Below, piece by piece: positions 27,435 through 35,860 of a DNA stretch of 64,000 bases (position 1 is its first letter; the number at the start of each line of letters is the position of its first letter). The position numbers were made by a program, and so were the translations under genes. Below the pieces are notes generated by a model, which made no database searches, was not told where the DNA came from, and worked only from the letters and a program-made list of their open reading frames with translations. This DNA is from Agaribacterium haliotis (GTDB lineage: Bacteria > Pseudomonadota > Gammaproteobacteria > Pseudomonadales > Cellvibrionaceae): the NCBI RefSeq assembly GCF_002312815.1, contig NZ_NKQJ01000001.1:496126-560125 (forward strand), given 5' to 3'.

Positions 27435-28549
27435 CTTTCTTCATTGGCCTTACTTCGAGGCTTAGGTTTAACGGGGCAGCTCGGCAAGGTGCCACAGGCC
27501 TGATCAAATAACTCAGCTTGCAACAAGAGTTCAGTTTCACTTTGCCGCCATGCAGTGTTGGCCGGCTCGAGAGCTTGTGCGCAGCCGAGTGCTGCCAGGC
27601 TCACACTGCAGCGCTGCCGTGCCAAGCTGTAGGCCAGGTTATTCCAAAGCTGTGCTTGATCGCTCTTTAACGCAAGGGCCCCAAGGTAATATTGTTGCGC
27701 CAAACGACTGTCTTCTAACTGATAAGCTGCGTTGCCAGCGGCAAATAAAAACTGCCACTGGTCGGGCCAGTGCTGCTGGGCAAGCTGCCAGCTCGCCAAC
27801 TGCGCTTGCCCACGGACCTGCTCGTAGTCACTTAAGCTTTTGTAGACTTGAGCCCAGGTTAAAGAAGCGGGCAAACGATTCGCTGGCAGTGCCACAAGCC
27901 CCCAGTAATTGGCCTTGCGCCACGCCTTAATAAAATGCCGCCAGTGCATCAGACGCTTTTTTGTTTTGCCCGAGCGCAAAATCACAAGCTCTCTGTCTTT
28001 ATCAAAGCCGGCCAGTACCGCGTAGTGCCACTGCTCTATGCCGAGCGTGCCAAGATCAAGCAAAACAATCACCGGATGCCCCGCACTAAGCTCTTTGAAT
28101 AAGGCCTCAGCGGCCATGGGCTGGGCGTAGGCGACAAGGCCGTAGCGTCGAACGCTCGCCTGCATTTCCAGCTGCCAGCTGCCCTTGACCGCCGGTGTCC
28201 ACACTTTCGGCACTAGCTCATTGGGCTGTAGCATCAACGCTGGTTGCCAGTAGTCAATCACCGTCGCCAAGCTAGCCGGGCCACACTGATAGGCCTCTTG
28301 CGCAAAAAAGCCGAGCTCGGAAAGATAAACACTGCGCTCAGTTTGCGAGGGTAAAGGTGGAAACGTCGGCACAGAACTGCATGCAGCTAACAAAAAAGCC
28401 AAATACAGACAGCTAGCGAAGCGTAAGGGCTTAAATAAACGCTCAATCAAAGCTAAAAAAGTGTTGCGAATAGTGTAAAAGATAGAAATAAAAAGCGGCC
28501 GCCCAAGCGGGCAGCCAACCTTATCGAAAAAAACTATACAGCCGTGCAA
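27425..28549 (-). CDS. PA2778-like C39-type cysteine peptidase lipoprotein with TPRs
   Basis: A protein of up to 374 residues. A lipobox LLAAC follows a hydrophobic helix. The papain-like C39 domain has the catalytic Cys in YQCGPASLATVIDYW and the His in EQWHYAVLAGFD. TPR repeats lie in the C-terminal third (WQFLFAAGNAAYQLEDSRLA...). The start is uncertain: the frame opens with TTG at 28549, and a TTG at 28450 would give a shorter, more normal lipoprotein signal. It lies seven bases after the PA2779-like gene, with which it is conserved as a pair in Pseudomonas. The substrate is unknown. Confidence 0.82.
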   Translation of the reverse strand: MHGCIVFFDKVGCPLGRPLFISIFYTIRNTFLALIERLFKPLRFASCLYLAFLLAACSSVPTFPPLPSQTERSVYLSELGFFAQEAYQCGPASLATVIDYWQPALMLQPNELVPKVWTPAVKGSWQLEMQASVRRYGLVAYAQPMAAEALFKELSAGHPVIVLLDLGTLGIEQWHYAVLAGFDKDRELVILRSGKTKKRLMHWRHFIKAWRKANYWGLVALPANRLPASLTWAQVYKSLSDYEQVRGQAQLASWQLAQQHWPDQWQFLFAAGNAAYQLEDSRLAQQYYLGALALKSDQAQLWNNLAYSLARQRCSVSLAALGCAQALEPANTAWRQSETELLLQAELFDQACGTLPSCPVKPKPRSKANEERPL

Positions 28550-28555
28550 GCCCTA

Positions 28556-28912
28556 CTATTTTGAGGTATTGATGCTATTGATAAACGGGAAAATATCGGT
28601 CGCGCCAAGTAAATCAGTCACCACAAAAACCAAAAAGACCAAAAAAGCAATTTCCAGTACGCCCTGACCGGCCGGCATATTTTCTAAAGCCGCATTGAGC
28701 TCGGCGCGCTCACTGGCAGTCATCGCATCCACACGCGCCTGAACCTCCGCAGGGTCAATGCCTTTGTCCAGCATTTTAGCGACAAGCGCCGGCGAATTTA
28801 GCCACTCGGCCGCGGGGTCAACAAGCGCTTGGGTTTTCACCATTGCAGCTTGGCTAAACAGCGGGCTAAACAACATAAGCGCAGCTAAGAACATCACACT
28901 GATTTTTTTCAT
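28556..28912 (-). CDS. PA2779-like small membrane protein
   Basis: A 118-residue exported protein. A signal peptide ends near SQAAMVKTQALV, a helical region follows (residues about 35-85), and one C-terminal transmembrane helix reads VLEIAFLVFLVFVVTDLLGATD. This matches the small family found upstream of PA2778-type peptidases. The start is ATG 28912 (MKKISVM), because GGAG stands eight bases upstream. A substrate or adaptor role for the neighbouring peptidase is only a guess. Confidence 0.82.
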   Translation of the reverse strand: MKKISVMFLAALMLFSPLFSQAAMVKTQALVDPAAEWLNSPALVAKMLDKGIDPAEVQARVDAMTASERAELNAALENMPAGQGVLEIAFLVFLVFVVTDLLGATDIFPFINSINTSK

Positions 28913-28996
28913 AAATAAACTCCGATAAAGACAGGTACGCATACTACAAAAATTTTGGCAGCACTAAGCTGCACTTCAAGAAACAAACTGAACGAA

Positions 28997-29015
28997 GCGA
29001 TTGAGCATCAATCGC
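28997..29015 (-). terminator. Hairpin over the stop codon of the MFS gene
   Basis: GCGATTGA and TCAATCGC form a perfect 8-bp stem with a GCA loop, overlapping the transporter's TGA. On the minus strand a T-rich stretch follows (TTCGTTCAGTTTGTTTC). It could terminate the upstream transcript. Confidence 0.45.
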
Positions 29016-30261
29016 CGACTCGCTCAACTTTGCCAACTAAAAATAGATAACTACACACTCCGGTGGCCGCCAGCGCGGCAATAAAAAATAACGCGGGCCT
29101 AAAATCGCCGCCTTCGACAAGATAGCCAATAACAACGGGCACCGTCATGGCCGACAAACCGCCAACAAAATTAAAACAGCCGCCGACCAGGCCGACCATG
29201 CGCGACGGCGCCAACAGGCTGACAAATACCCAGGCAATCGAAGCGAGACCATTGCCAAAAAAAGCCAGCGCTAAAAAGCCGATGACCGCCAGCTCGGATT
29301 CAACATAGTTGGCACCGATCACCGTTGTCGACAGAGCCAAACCGATAATAATAGGCGCCTTGCGACTTAGCTCTTTGCTAACGCCCCGGCGTACGAGGTA
29401 GTCCGAAACGGTGCCACTGATTAACACACCAAAAAACGCGGCAATATACGGCAGCGCACCAAGCAGGCCCGTTTTTAAATTTGAAAACCCGCGATACTCC
29501 ATTAAATAAGTTGGAAACCAGGTCAAGAAAAAAATTAAGGTTGCGCCGAGGCAAAACTGGCCGATATAAATACCCCACAACTTGCGATAGGAAAAGGCCT
29601 CAAGCACATCTGCCGGCTTAAAGTGCTGCACTTGTTCGGCCTGTTTGGCTTTTTCTTGCGCTCGATTTTCAGCCCCCTTGGGGTCTCGGTACAACAGATA
29701 CCAAATGGCCGCCCAAGCAAAACCAATCAAACCCGAAATAATAAACAGCCCACGCCAGCCCACGCTCGCCTGAATAAAAATCAGCGCCGGCGTTAGAAAT
29801 GCCAAGCCTATAAACTGGCCAGAGGTATAAACCGCAATGGCTGAGGCGCGCTGATCTTCGCTGAACCAGGCGGTAACAATTTTATTGTTGGCAGGATAAG
29901 ACGGCGCTTCAAATACGCCGATGGCCAAGCGGCAGCCAACCAAAGCGGCAACCGAGCTAACCAAACCTTGAATAAGCGTCGCCAGTGACCAGGCAACCAA
30001 AATAAACGGGTACAAAATTCGCGGTTTGACATAGTCAACCACAACTCCGCCTGGAATTTGGAACAGCGCATAAGTCAAACCAAAAGCCGAGAAAATCCAG
30101 CCCATGTGCACCGAGGTAAAACCGAGTTCCTCACTGATAAGTGGTGCAGCAACAGCCATGTTACTGCGATCCATATAGTTGATAACCACACTGATAAATA
30201 TCAGCGCCAGTATTTTAAAACGCTCGGGAGAGCGCTGTTCAGCCGTTGCCACAGCTTCCAT
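29008..30261 (-). CDS. MFS transporter, sugar-acid (hexuronate/glucarate) symporter type
   Basis: A 417-residue twelve-helix carrier. The opening FISVVINYMDRSNMAVAAPLI and LTYALFQIPGGVVVDYVKPR loop are typical of the anion:cation symporter branch that imports hexuronates, galactonate or glucarate. FVGGLSAMTVPVVIGYLVEGGDF is the usual late helix. It sits downstream of an enolase-superfamily sugar-acid dehydratase on the same strand, which supports a sugar-acid substrate. The exact substrate is not readable. Confidence 0.88.
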   Translation of the reverse strand: MEAVATAEQRSPERFKILALIFISVVINYMDRSNMAVAAPLISEELGFTSVHMGWIFSAFGLTYALFQIPGGVVVDYVKPRILYPFILVAWSLATLIQGLVSSVAALVGCRLAIGVFEAPSYPANNKIVTAWFSEDQRASAIAVYTSGQFIGLAFLTPALIFIQASVGWRGLFIISGLIGFAWAAIWYLLYRDPKGAENRAQEKAKQAEQVQHFKPADVLEAFSYRKLWGIYIGQFCLGATLIFFLTWFPTYLMEYRGFSNLKTGLLGALPYIAAFFGVLISGTVSDYLVRRGVSKELSRKAPIIIGLALSTTVIGANYVESELAVIGFLALAFFGNGLASIAWVFVSLLAPSRMVGLVGGCFNFVGGLSAMTVPVVIGYLVEGGDFRPALFFIAALAATGVCSYLFLVGKVERVGD

Positions 30262-30360
30262 GTAGAAGTCCTCGTTTATTCATTATTGTGTCGACAAAAC
30301 AAGCCAAACGGCCGCCGCTGATGTCATAAGAGGGGCGTCGTTCAGCGCGCGTAAAAAACC

Positions 30361-31515
30361 TTACCAATTGGTGTAAGAACCGTCGCGCCTTTGCAAGCGC
30401 GGCGCTTCCCAATAACGAAACTCCAAATCTTTGATGAGCTCTTCATTGACATCAATGCCCAAACCGATACTCGCCTCGACGTCAAACTGGCAATTTTTCA
30501 TTTGCGCAGCGCCGACAAAATAGCGATCAAAATCTGAGGTATCGCCGCTATAGGGCAAAAACTCGAGCGCGGTTAAATTGGGTATCGCCGCGCAAAAATG
30601 GATCGACGCCGCCGTGCAAATGGGGCTCAGCGGGTTGTGAGGCATCATATCGATGTAGTGCGTCTCGCACATTGCCGCGACTTTCATCGCCTCGGTAAAA
30701 CCGCCGACATTGCAGATGTCTATGCGCCCAAACTGACTCAGATTTTGCTGAATGTACGGGGCAAAATCCCACTTGCTGGCGAACTCTTCACCGATGGCAA
30801 ACGGCACGTCAACCATGCTGCGCAGCGCCTTGTAAGCCTCGGGGCTCTGATCGCGAATTGGTTCTTCTAAATAATCTAACGTGCCTACGGGCATGCGCTG
30901 AACAAATGATGCACACTCTGCGACACTTAACCGGTGGTGGTAATCAATGCCCAAAAAGACTTCAGGGCCAAGTGCAGCGCGCGCGTTTGTGCACCAGTGC
31001 GCCGCGTTGGCAATGGACTCTCTCGGTTCAAACACACTCGCTTTGTTTGCATCGCCGTGTTCACCGGTCGTGACGCGCAGCGATTGCCAGCCCTCGGCTT
31101 TTAATTCAAGTAAGTGCTCGACCAACTCCGGGCCCATGGCCTTTATCGACGTTGCAAACAGCGGGATTTTATCGCGCTGACGACCGCCGAGCAGTTGGTA
31201 CACAGGCAGACCGAGTTCTTTACCGAGTGCATCGTACAGAGCAATATCTATGGCCGATATGGCTGCGCTCAGTACGCGCCCACCTTCAAAATAAGCGCCG
31301 CGGTACATCTCTTGCCACAGAGCGGAAATATTTCTTGCATCTTTGCCGAGTAAAAATTCGCGAAAGTGCTTCACCGCCCCGGCAACGGCCAGCTCGCGAC
31401 CGCTCAGCCCCGACTCACCCCAACCGTAGCTGCCGTTGCTCAGTTCTACTTTTACAATACAAACATTTCTAAAGCCGGCCCAGAACGCATAGGCTTTGAT
31501 GTCCTTAATCTTCAT
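30361..31515 (-). CDS. Enolase-superfamily sugar-acid dehydratase (galactonate dehydratase-like)
   Basis: A 384-residue enzyme of the mandelate racemase/muconate cycloisomerase family. Metal ligands are visible: Asp in LGIDYHHRLS, Glu in YLEEPIRDQ and Glu in FAIGEEFAS. The His-Asp catalytic pair lies in GRIDICNVGGF and MMPHNPLSP. Overall it resembles D-galactonate dehydratase DgoD. A 3,6-anhydrogalactonate cycloisomerase or another acid-sugar enzyme remains possible in a polysaccharide degrader. It pairs with the MFS carrier, 99 bases downstream. Confidence 0.82.
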   Translation of the reverse strand: MKIKDIKAYAFWAGFRNVCIVKVELSNGSYGWGESGLSGRELAVAGAVKHFREFLLGKDARNISALWQEMYRGAYFEGGRVLSAAISAIDIALYDALGKELGLPVYQLLGGRQRDKIPLFATSIKAMGPELVEHLLELKAEGWQSLRVTTGEHGDANKASVFEPRESIANAAHWCTNARAALGPEVFLGIDYHHRLSVAECASFVQRMPVGTLDYLEEPIRDQSPEAYKALRSMVDVPFAIGEEFASKWDFAPYIQQNLSQFGRIDICNVGGFTEAMKVAAMCETHYIDMMPHNPLSPICTAASIHFCAAIPNLTALEFLPYSGDTSDFDRYFVGAAQMKNCQFDVEASIGLGIDVNEELIKDLEFRYWEAPRLQRRDGSYTNW

Positions 31516-31660
31516 GATGCTGCCGCCATTTATTTTTGTGCCATGTTACTGGCCGCAGCTCGACATGCAAGCGCGCATTGCAATGGCATTGAGGCTTCGC
31601 GCCCCAAGTGGCTCAGTTGTGCTATTACTTTTAAGCAAAAGCAATAATTTACCCAGGCCC

Positions 31661-32275
31661 ATGCCCCGTTTATCTTCGACCAATAACGATCACTTTGTCG
31701 CCGCATCCATCGTCGCTGCCGAGTTACACAAGGCCACCTCGGTTGCTCGCGACATCAGTCTCACCGCCGGCAATGCCAAAGCGCTGGCACTGCGCGCTGG
31801 CGATGCGGCGCGGGGCTTTCGCGCCTTGACCGACTTTATTGACGAGCTCGCACGTTTGACCATTAGCACCGCCCGCCACGTCAACAAGCTCGCCGTCGAC
31901 ATCAGCCGTGAAGCGGCGGATGCGACGCGCACCCAACACGCCATCGAGCACTTTGTTCGCGCGACAGCCAAGGCCACGGACGCACATTTTGCAGGCACCT
32001 TAAAACCTGCACTCGACGCCGCCGAACGCCAGCGCAGCGAGTCGCTCAAGCGTTTTGACACGCAAGTCTGGCAGCTGAAAATGGAGCTTGATGACCTCGC
32101 CCGCGAGCTGAGGGCCGGCGTTGTTTTAAGTGCAATGTCGCGTGTTGAAGCAACTCAGGTCGGCGAAGATCACGCCATATCTTTGCAGGTTATCGCCAAT
32201 AAAGTGGCCGAAGCGACCGAGAGCATTCGCCTGCATATAGAAACCTCACAAAAATGCTTTGCCCATATTCACTAG
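31661..32275 (+). CDS. Soluble protein resembling an MCP signalling hairpin
   Basis: A 204-residue, largely helical protein rich in Ala, without signal peptide or membrane helix from this start. Residues about 19-60 resemble the tip of methyl-accepting chemotaxis proteins: the ...NAKALALRAGDAARGFRALTDF stretch parallels the canonical LNAAIEAARAGExGRGFAVVA motif, but with several changes. The downstream helices could form the second arm. The start is ATG 31661, and the frame upstream to 31496 lacks supporting features. It is followed 12 bases later by a diiron-type protein, suggesting a shared sensory role. The exact function is unknown. Confidence 0.6.
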   Translation: MPRLSSTNNDHFVAASIVAAELHKATSVARDISLTAGNAKALALRAGDAARGFRALTDFIDELARLTISTARHVNKLAVDISREAADATRTQHAIEHFVRATAKATDAHFAGTLKPALDAAERQRSESLKRFDTQVWQLKMELDDLARELRAGVVLSAMSRVEATQVGEDHAISLQVIANKVAEATESIRLHIETSQKCFAHIH

Positions 32276-32287
32276 GGAACACTCAAT

Positions 32288-33022
32288 ATGCTCAGCAAAG
32301 AAATCTACCGCGACAACCAGCACACTTGGTACGTATTTGGGCGCGACCCGGATAAGCCCGACGGCATTATCGACACCAACCAATATATGATTAGTTGCGG
32401 CGACCAGGCGCTGCTAATGGACCCGGGAGGCATCGAGCTGTTTGCCTCGATGCTCGCATCGATAGTCAAACATATTCCGGTTGATCAAATCACCCACCTG
32501 TTTGCCTCTCACCAGGACCCAGACATTATTTCGTCGCTCGGCCTGTGGGACCGCACGCTAAGCAAGGCCAGTTTGCATGCATCGGGCCTTTGGGAAGGGT
32601 TTATTCGCCACTTCGGCATGGACAACATCGAGTATCAAGCGATTGCCGACGAGGGCGGCAGCCTCAGTTTAGGCGCATGCAGCGTCGAATTTATTCCCGC
32701 CCACTACCTGCACTCATCGGCCAACTTTCACGTCTACGACGCCCAGGCAAAAATTTTGATGAGCGGAGATATCGGCGCCGCACTGGAAGCGCCGGGCGCG
32801 GCAATGGAAATTGAAGACTTCGAAGCACATACCCACAAAATGCGCTATTTCCATCAGCGCTGGATGCCGTCAAACAAAGCTAAAGATCGCTGGATAGATA
32901 GGATCAGCAAGCTCGACATCGACATGATGTGCCCACAGCACGGTCGTATTTTTCGCGGCGACGACGTCAAACGCTTTTTAGACTGGTTTAGTAAACTGGA
33001 AGTTGGCATCGCTGCGCAATAA
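32288..33022 (+). CDS. ODP-type diiron metallo-beta-lactamase-fold protein
   Basis: A 244-residue protein with the metallo-beta-lactamase fold of flavodiiron proteins but no flavodoxin domain. Metal-ligand candidates are His75, Asp77 and Asp79 in ASHQDPDIISS, then His139/His142 in PAHYLHSS, Asp161 in LMSGDIGAAL, and a late His in MCPQHGRIFRG. The HxDxD spacing is the pattern of oxygen-binding diiron proteins that act as oxygen or iron sensors in some chemotaxis systems. It is the second gene of a two-gene unit with an MCP-tip-like protein. Enzymatic activity is not expected from sequence alone. Confidence 0.78.
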   Translation: MLSKEIYRDNQHTWYVFGRDPDKPDGIIDTNQYMISCGDQALLMDPGGIELFASMLASIVKHIPVDQITHLFASHQDPDIISSLGLWDRTLSKASLHASGLWEGFIRHFGMDNIEYQAIADEGGSLSLGACSVEFIPAHYLHSSANFHVYDAQAKILMSGDIGAALEAPGAAMEIEDFEAHTHKMRYFHQRWMPSNKAKDRWIDRISKLDIDMMCPQHGRIFRGDDVKRFLDWFSKLEVGIAAQ

Positions 33023-33065
33023 CAGGCCGAGCCCCCCAAGGCGCTGTAAAAACCACGAGAATACC

Positions 33066-34298
33066 TTAATCAAACAAACCCGCTTTTATTGCACCCTGCC
33101 TGAGCTGCTCTAACTCGCGCGCGCAGCGCTCAACGTCGCGATGCTCGAGAAAATCGATAAACACGTCCGGCGTATTGTGCGCCAGACCTATTGGCGTATC
33201 GCGATCAAAATATTGAATACTGCCCGGAGACTCGGCAATTAATTGTTTTGTTTTTGCCAATATAGCCGCTTCACCCGGCCTTAAAGTATCGCGCTTTAAA
33301 TCGCGCTCGCTGTACATATTATCCGGAGCTCGCAGTTCATTTTCCGCCAGATAACTCAAAAAGCTCTTCAGGCCCTGAGTCATTTTTGCGTGACTCGGCA
33401 CAACATAAACATCGACAGGCGCGACAGTATAGGCGGGAATACCCGGGCGAATTTCAGGGAAGGCCGCGACATCCAGATCTTCTATCACTGAATCTGGCAG
33501 TTCCATTTCTACATGAGCCGATGCCAGCGACATCGCCGCCAAGCCGTGATACATGCGCGGCAGCACCTGACCGTGGCTGTAGCTGCGATGCTTTTCAGTA
33601 AAACAGTTGGCATCGAGTAAACGCTTCCAGTGCTGCAAGGTTTCAAGCACTTTGTTATCGGTGTAGGCAACATTGCCGTCGAGCAGGTCGCGGTAAAAAT
33701 CGAGCCCGTGCAAACGCAAATTCAAATAATCAAACCAAGCGTGCGTGACCCACGGTGTTTTGGAGCCGAGCGCAAAGAGTTCGTGATTATTTTGGTGCAA
33801 TACCTGACAAGCATGCAGCACCTGCTGCCAGTTCGCCGGGGTTGTTAAACCGTACTTATCAAGCACAGAGGGCCGAACGTAGAACGCCCACAAAAAAATA
33901 GCATTGGGAATGGCGTACGGAACATCGTCAAGCATCACCGCATCAACGGCGACTTTGGAAAAACGCTTGCGGTAGTTCTCGCTACTCCAAACGGAGTTAA
34001 GCGGTTGAATCAAACCTTTTTGCGCATAGTGACGAACGCGGGAGCCACCGTACCAATAAATCACATCCGGCCCGGCATCCGCTTCCAGCCAACGCTCAAC
34101 CAAACTGATATAAGAACCGTCGCGGTAACTTAGAAGCTCGACTTTGACACCGGGGTGCTGCTGTTCAAAATCCTTTAGGCTCTCTTTAACTTGAGCCCGG
34201 TGATAACCGTCGGAGATTTGCAGCGCGAGCTGGATCAGCTCCTCGGCCCGCGCCGTAAGCGCAAGGCTAAGCAGTAAAACAGAAAAAAATATTCGCAT
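33066..34298 (-). CDS. Periplasmic solute-binding protein (family 1-like), second paralogue
   Basis: A 410-residue exported protein with signal peptide MRIFFSVLLLSLALTARAEE. The fold is that of family 1 sugar-type binding proteins: LALQISDGYHRAQVKESLKDFEQQHPGVKVELL, then GPDVIYWYGG. It ends in a Cys-containing motif EHRDVERCARELEQLRQGAIKAG. It is three bases after a similar gene, and the two share these blocks in order. No permease or ATPase lies nearby. It could feed a distant transporter or a sensor. Confidence 0.82.
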   Translation of the reverse strand: MRIFFSVLLLSLALTARAEELIQLALQISDGYHRAQVKESLKDFEQQHPGVKVELLSYRDGSYISLVERWLEADAGPDVIYWYGGSRVRHYAQKGLIQPLNSVWSSENYRKRFSKVAVDAVMLDDVPYAIPNAIFLWAFYVRPSVLDKYGLTTPANWQQVLHACQVLHQNNHELFALGSKTPWVTHAWFDYLNLRLHGLDFYRDLLDGNVAYTDNKVLETLQHWKRLLDANCFTEKHRSYSHGQVLPRMYHGLAAMSLASAHVEMELPDSVIEDLDVAAFPEIRPGIPAYTVAPVDVYVVPSHAKMTQGLKSFLSYLAENELRAPDNMYSERDLKRDTLRPGEAAILAKTKQLIAESPGSIQYFDRDTPIGLAHNTPDVFIDFLEHRDVERCARELEQLRQGAIKAGLFD

Positions 34299-34301
34299 AA
34301 T

Positions 34302-35540
34302 TTAGTGGGGCCCAGGCCCCCAAGCGCCAGCGCGCAGGGCCTGCTGACGCAAGCTTTCTAACTCTTTAGCGCAGCGCTCGACATCGCGGTGCTGCAAAAA
34401 TTTCACAAATACCTCAGGGGTAAAACGCGCAACTGCTAAAGGCACATCCCGGTCAAAGTACTGAATGCCGCCCGGGCTAGACTGAATCAACGCGCGGGCT
34501 TGGCTCTCTACCATTCTAACACTGTCTTCATCAAGCAAACGAGCAGGATGCCGAGAAGAGTGGCGCGAATTAGCCAATTGAAACGTTTCAGAAGCCAAAA
34601 ATTTAAGCACGCGCACCAGCGTCGAATTTATTTGAGTGTAGGCGGGAACAAGGTATACATCCACCGGTGCAACCGTCCACGCTTTTAAGCCCGGTTTTAT
34701 CTCGGGAAATGGCATAACCGCAATATCGTGCTCAGCCAGTGACGACATTTCCACACGACCGTAACTTAGGATCGCAGCAGACATGCCGTGCATTAATCTC
34801 GGCAGTGCATCGTCGACCGTGTAGTGGGCGTGATTTGCGGTCATGCACTGCTGATCTAACAAGCTGCGCCAGTGTTCAAGCGCGTTAATCACCCGCGGGT
34901 CGGTAAAGGCTATTTCACCTGCAAGTAGGCGACGATAAAAAGCGAGCCCATTTAAGCGCAGGTTTAAATAATCAAACCAGGCATGAGTCGCCCAGGCACT
35001 GCGACTGCCAAAGGCAAAAAGATCGACGCCCTGTTTGCGCAGCAGGCGACACTGGTTGAGCACCTCCGGCCACGTTTGCGGGGGCTTTAAACCGTATTTC
35101 TGAAAAATCGAAGGGCGATAATAAACAGCCCAAAGGTTGATCACACCCGGCACCGCATATACGCGCTCATCCACACTGACGGCATCGACGGCGATATGGG
35201 CAAAGTCTCGCTGCAATTGCGCCCGGCTCAGCACCGAAGTTAAATCGTGAATTTTTGCAGATCGCGCAAACTGGGCTGTGTGCTGGCCACCGTACCAAAA
35301 CAACACATCCGGCCCCTGTCCCGACGCCAACCAATCGGCCACGCGCTGCTCATAACCATCGTTGCGAAAATAGCGCAGTTTAAGTTTGATATCGGGGTTT
35401 TGCTTATGAAAAAGCTTAAACGCGGCACTGACCTGGCGGCGGTGATCGCCGTCGAAAATCTGCTGAGCCAGGGTCAGTTCCTCTGCGCTTAGCCCACCGC
35501 CGCAAAACCATAACAATAAACTTACGCCAATCCATCGCAT
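34302..35540 (-). CDS. Periplasmic solute-binding protein (family 1-like), first paralogue
   Basis: A 412-residue exported protein with signal peptide ending near GGGLSAEE. It shares with its neighbour the opening LAQQIFDGDHRRQVSAAFKLF, GPDVLFWYGGQHTAQFAR, WATHAWFDYLNLRLNGLAFYR, and QYFDRDVPLA near the end. The close collinearity indicates a tandem duplication. GGGAGTAGAG lies before the ATG at 35540. No transport partner is in the window. Confidence 0.82.
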   Translation of the reverse strand: MRWIGVSLLLWFCGGGLSAEELTLAQQIFDGDHRRQVSAAFKLFHKQNPDIKLKLRYFRNDGYEQRVADWLASGQGPDVLFWYGGQHTAQFARSAKIHDLTSVLSRAQLQRDFAHIAVDAVSVDERVYAVPGVINLWAVYYRPSIFQKYGLKPPQTWPEVLNQCRLLRKQGVDLFAFGSRSAWATHAWFDYLNLRLNGLAFYRRLLAGEIAFTDPRVINALEHWRSLLDQQCMTANHAHYTVDDALPRLMHGMSAAILSYGRVEMSSLAEHDIAVMPFPEIKPGLKAWTVAPVDVYLVPAYTQINSTLVRVLKFLASETFQLANSRHSSRHPARLLDEDSVRMVESQARALIQSSPGGIQYFDRDVPLAVARFTPEVFVKFLQHRDVERCAKELESLRQQALRAGAWGPGPH

Positions 35541-35570
35541 CGCTGCTCTACTCCCTCAAGCCTAAGCATA

Positions 35571-35590
35571 GGGGCCCAACCCTGGGCCCC
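35571..35590. other. GC-rich hairpin upstream of the binding-protein pair
   Basis: GGGGCCCA and TGGGCCCC form a perfect 8-bp stem around ACCC. It is in the 320-base gap between the binding protein and EF-G genes, on the leader side of the first. No T tract follows. The remainder of 35541-35780 shows no gene. Confidence 0.35.
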
Positions 35591-35783
35591 AAACACACAA
35601 TCATAAAAGGCCGCCAGGCGATACGCAGCCCCCAAATCAAAATAAAAACGGCCAGGCAGGGCAGATATTTAGTGTATAAGCTCGCCGGCATCGCTATCTG
35701 CACGTGTTTCTACAGCAGGTATCGCAGCTGCAGGGCCCGCCGCGCCTGGGCTAGAGCGATTGCAAAGCATATCAAAGCGATAG

Positions 35784-35814
35784 TTGCCAAACCCCTCGGC
35801 ATTTCCTGTATACT
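35784..35814 (+). promoter_or_regulatory. fusA: Candidate promoter of the lone EF-G gene
   Basis: TTGCCA at 35784-35789 and TATACT at 35809-35814 are 19 bases apart, slightly long for sigma-70. The ATG is at 35861, so a leader of about 40 bases is expected. The placement suits a strongly expressed gene. Confidence 0.45.
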
Positions 35815-35860
35815 ACCGCGCAATTTTTGACCCAATACAATTAAACCTTAGAGAAACGAA

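Noticed and set aside
27253-27503. Short plus-strand frames in the mgtE downstream gap
   Set aside because: They lie in the repeat element, lack ribosome sites and show no recognisable domain.
28501-28550. GC-rich palindromic stretch GCGGCCGCCCAAGCGGGC
   Set aside because: It lies inside the start region of a coding gene and looks like chance GC composition.
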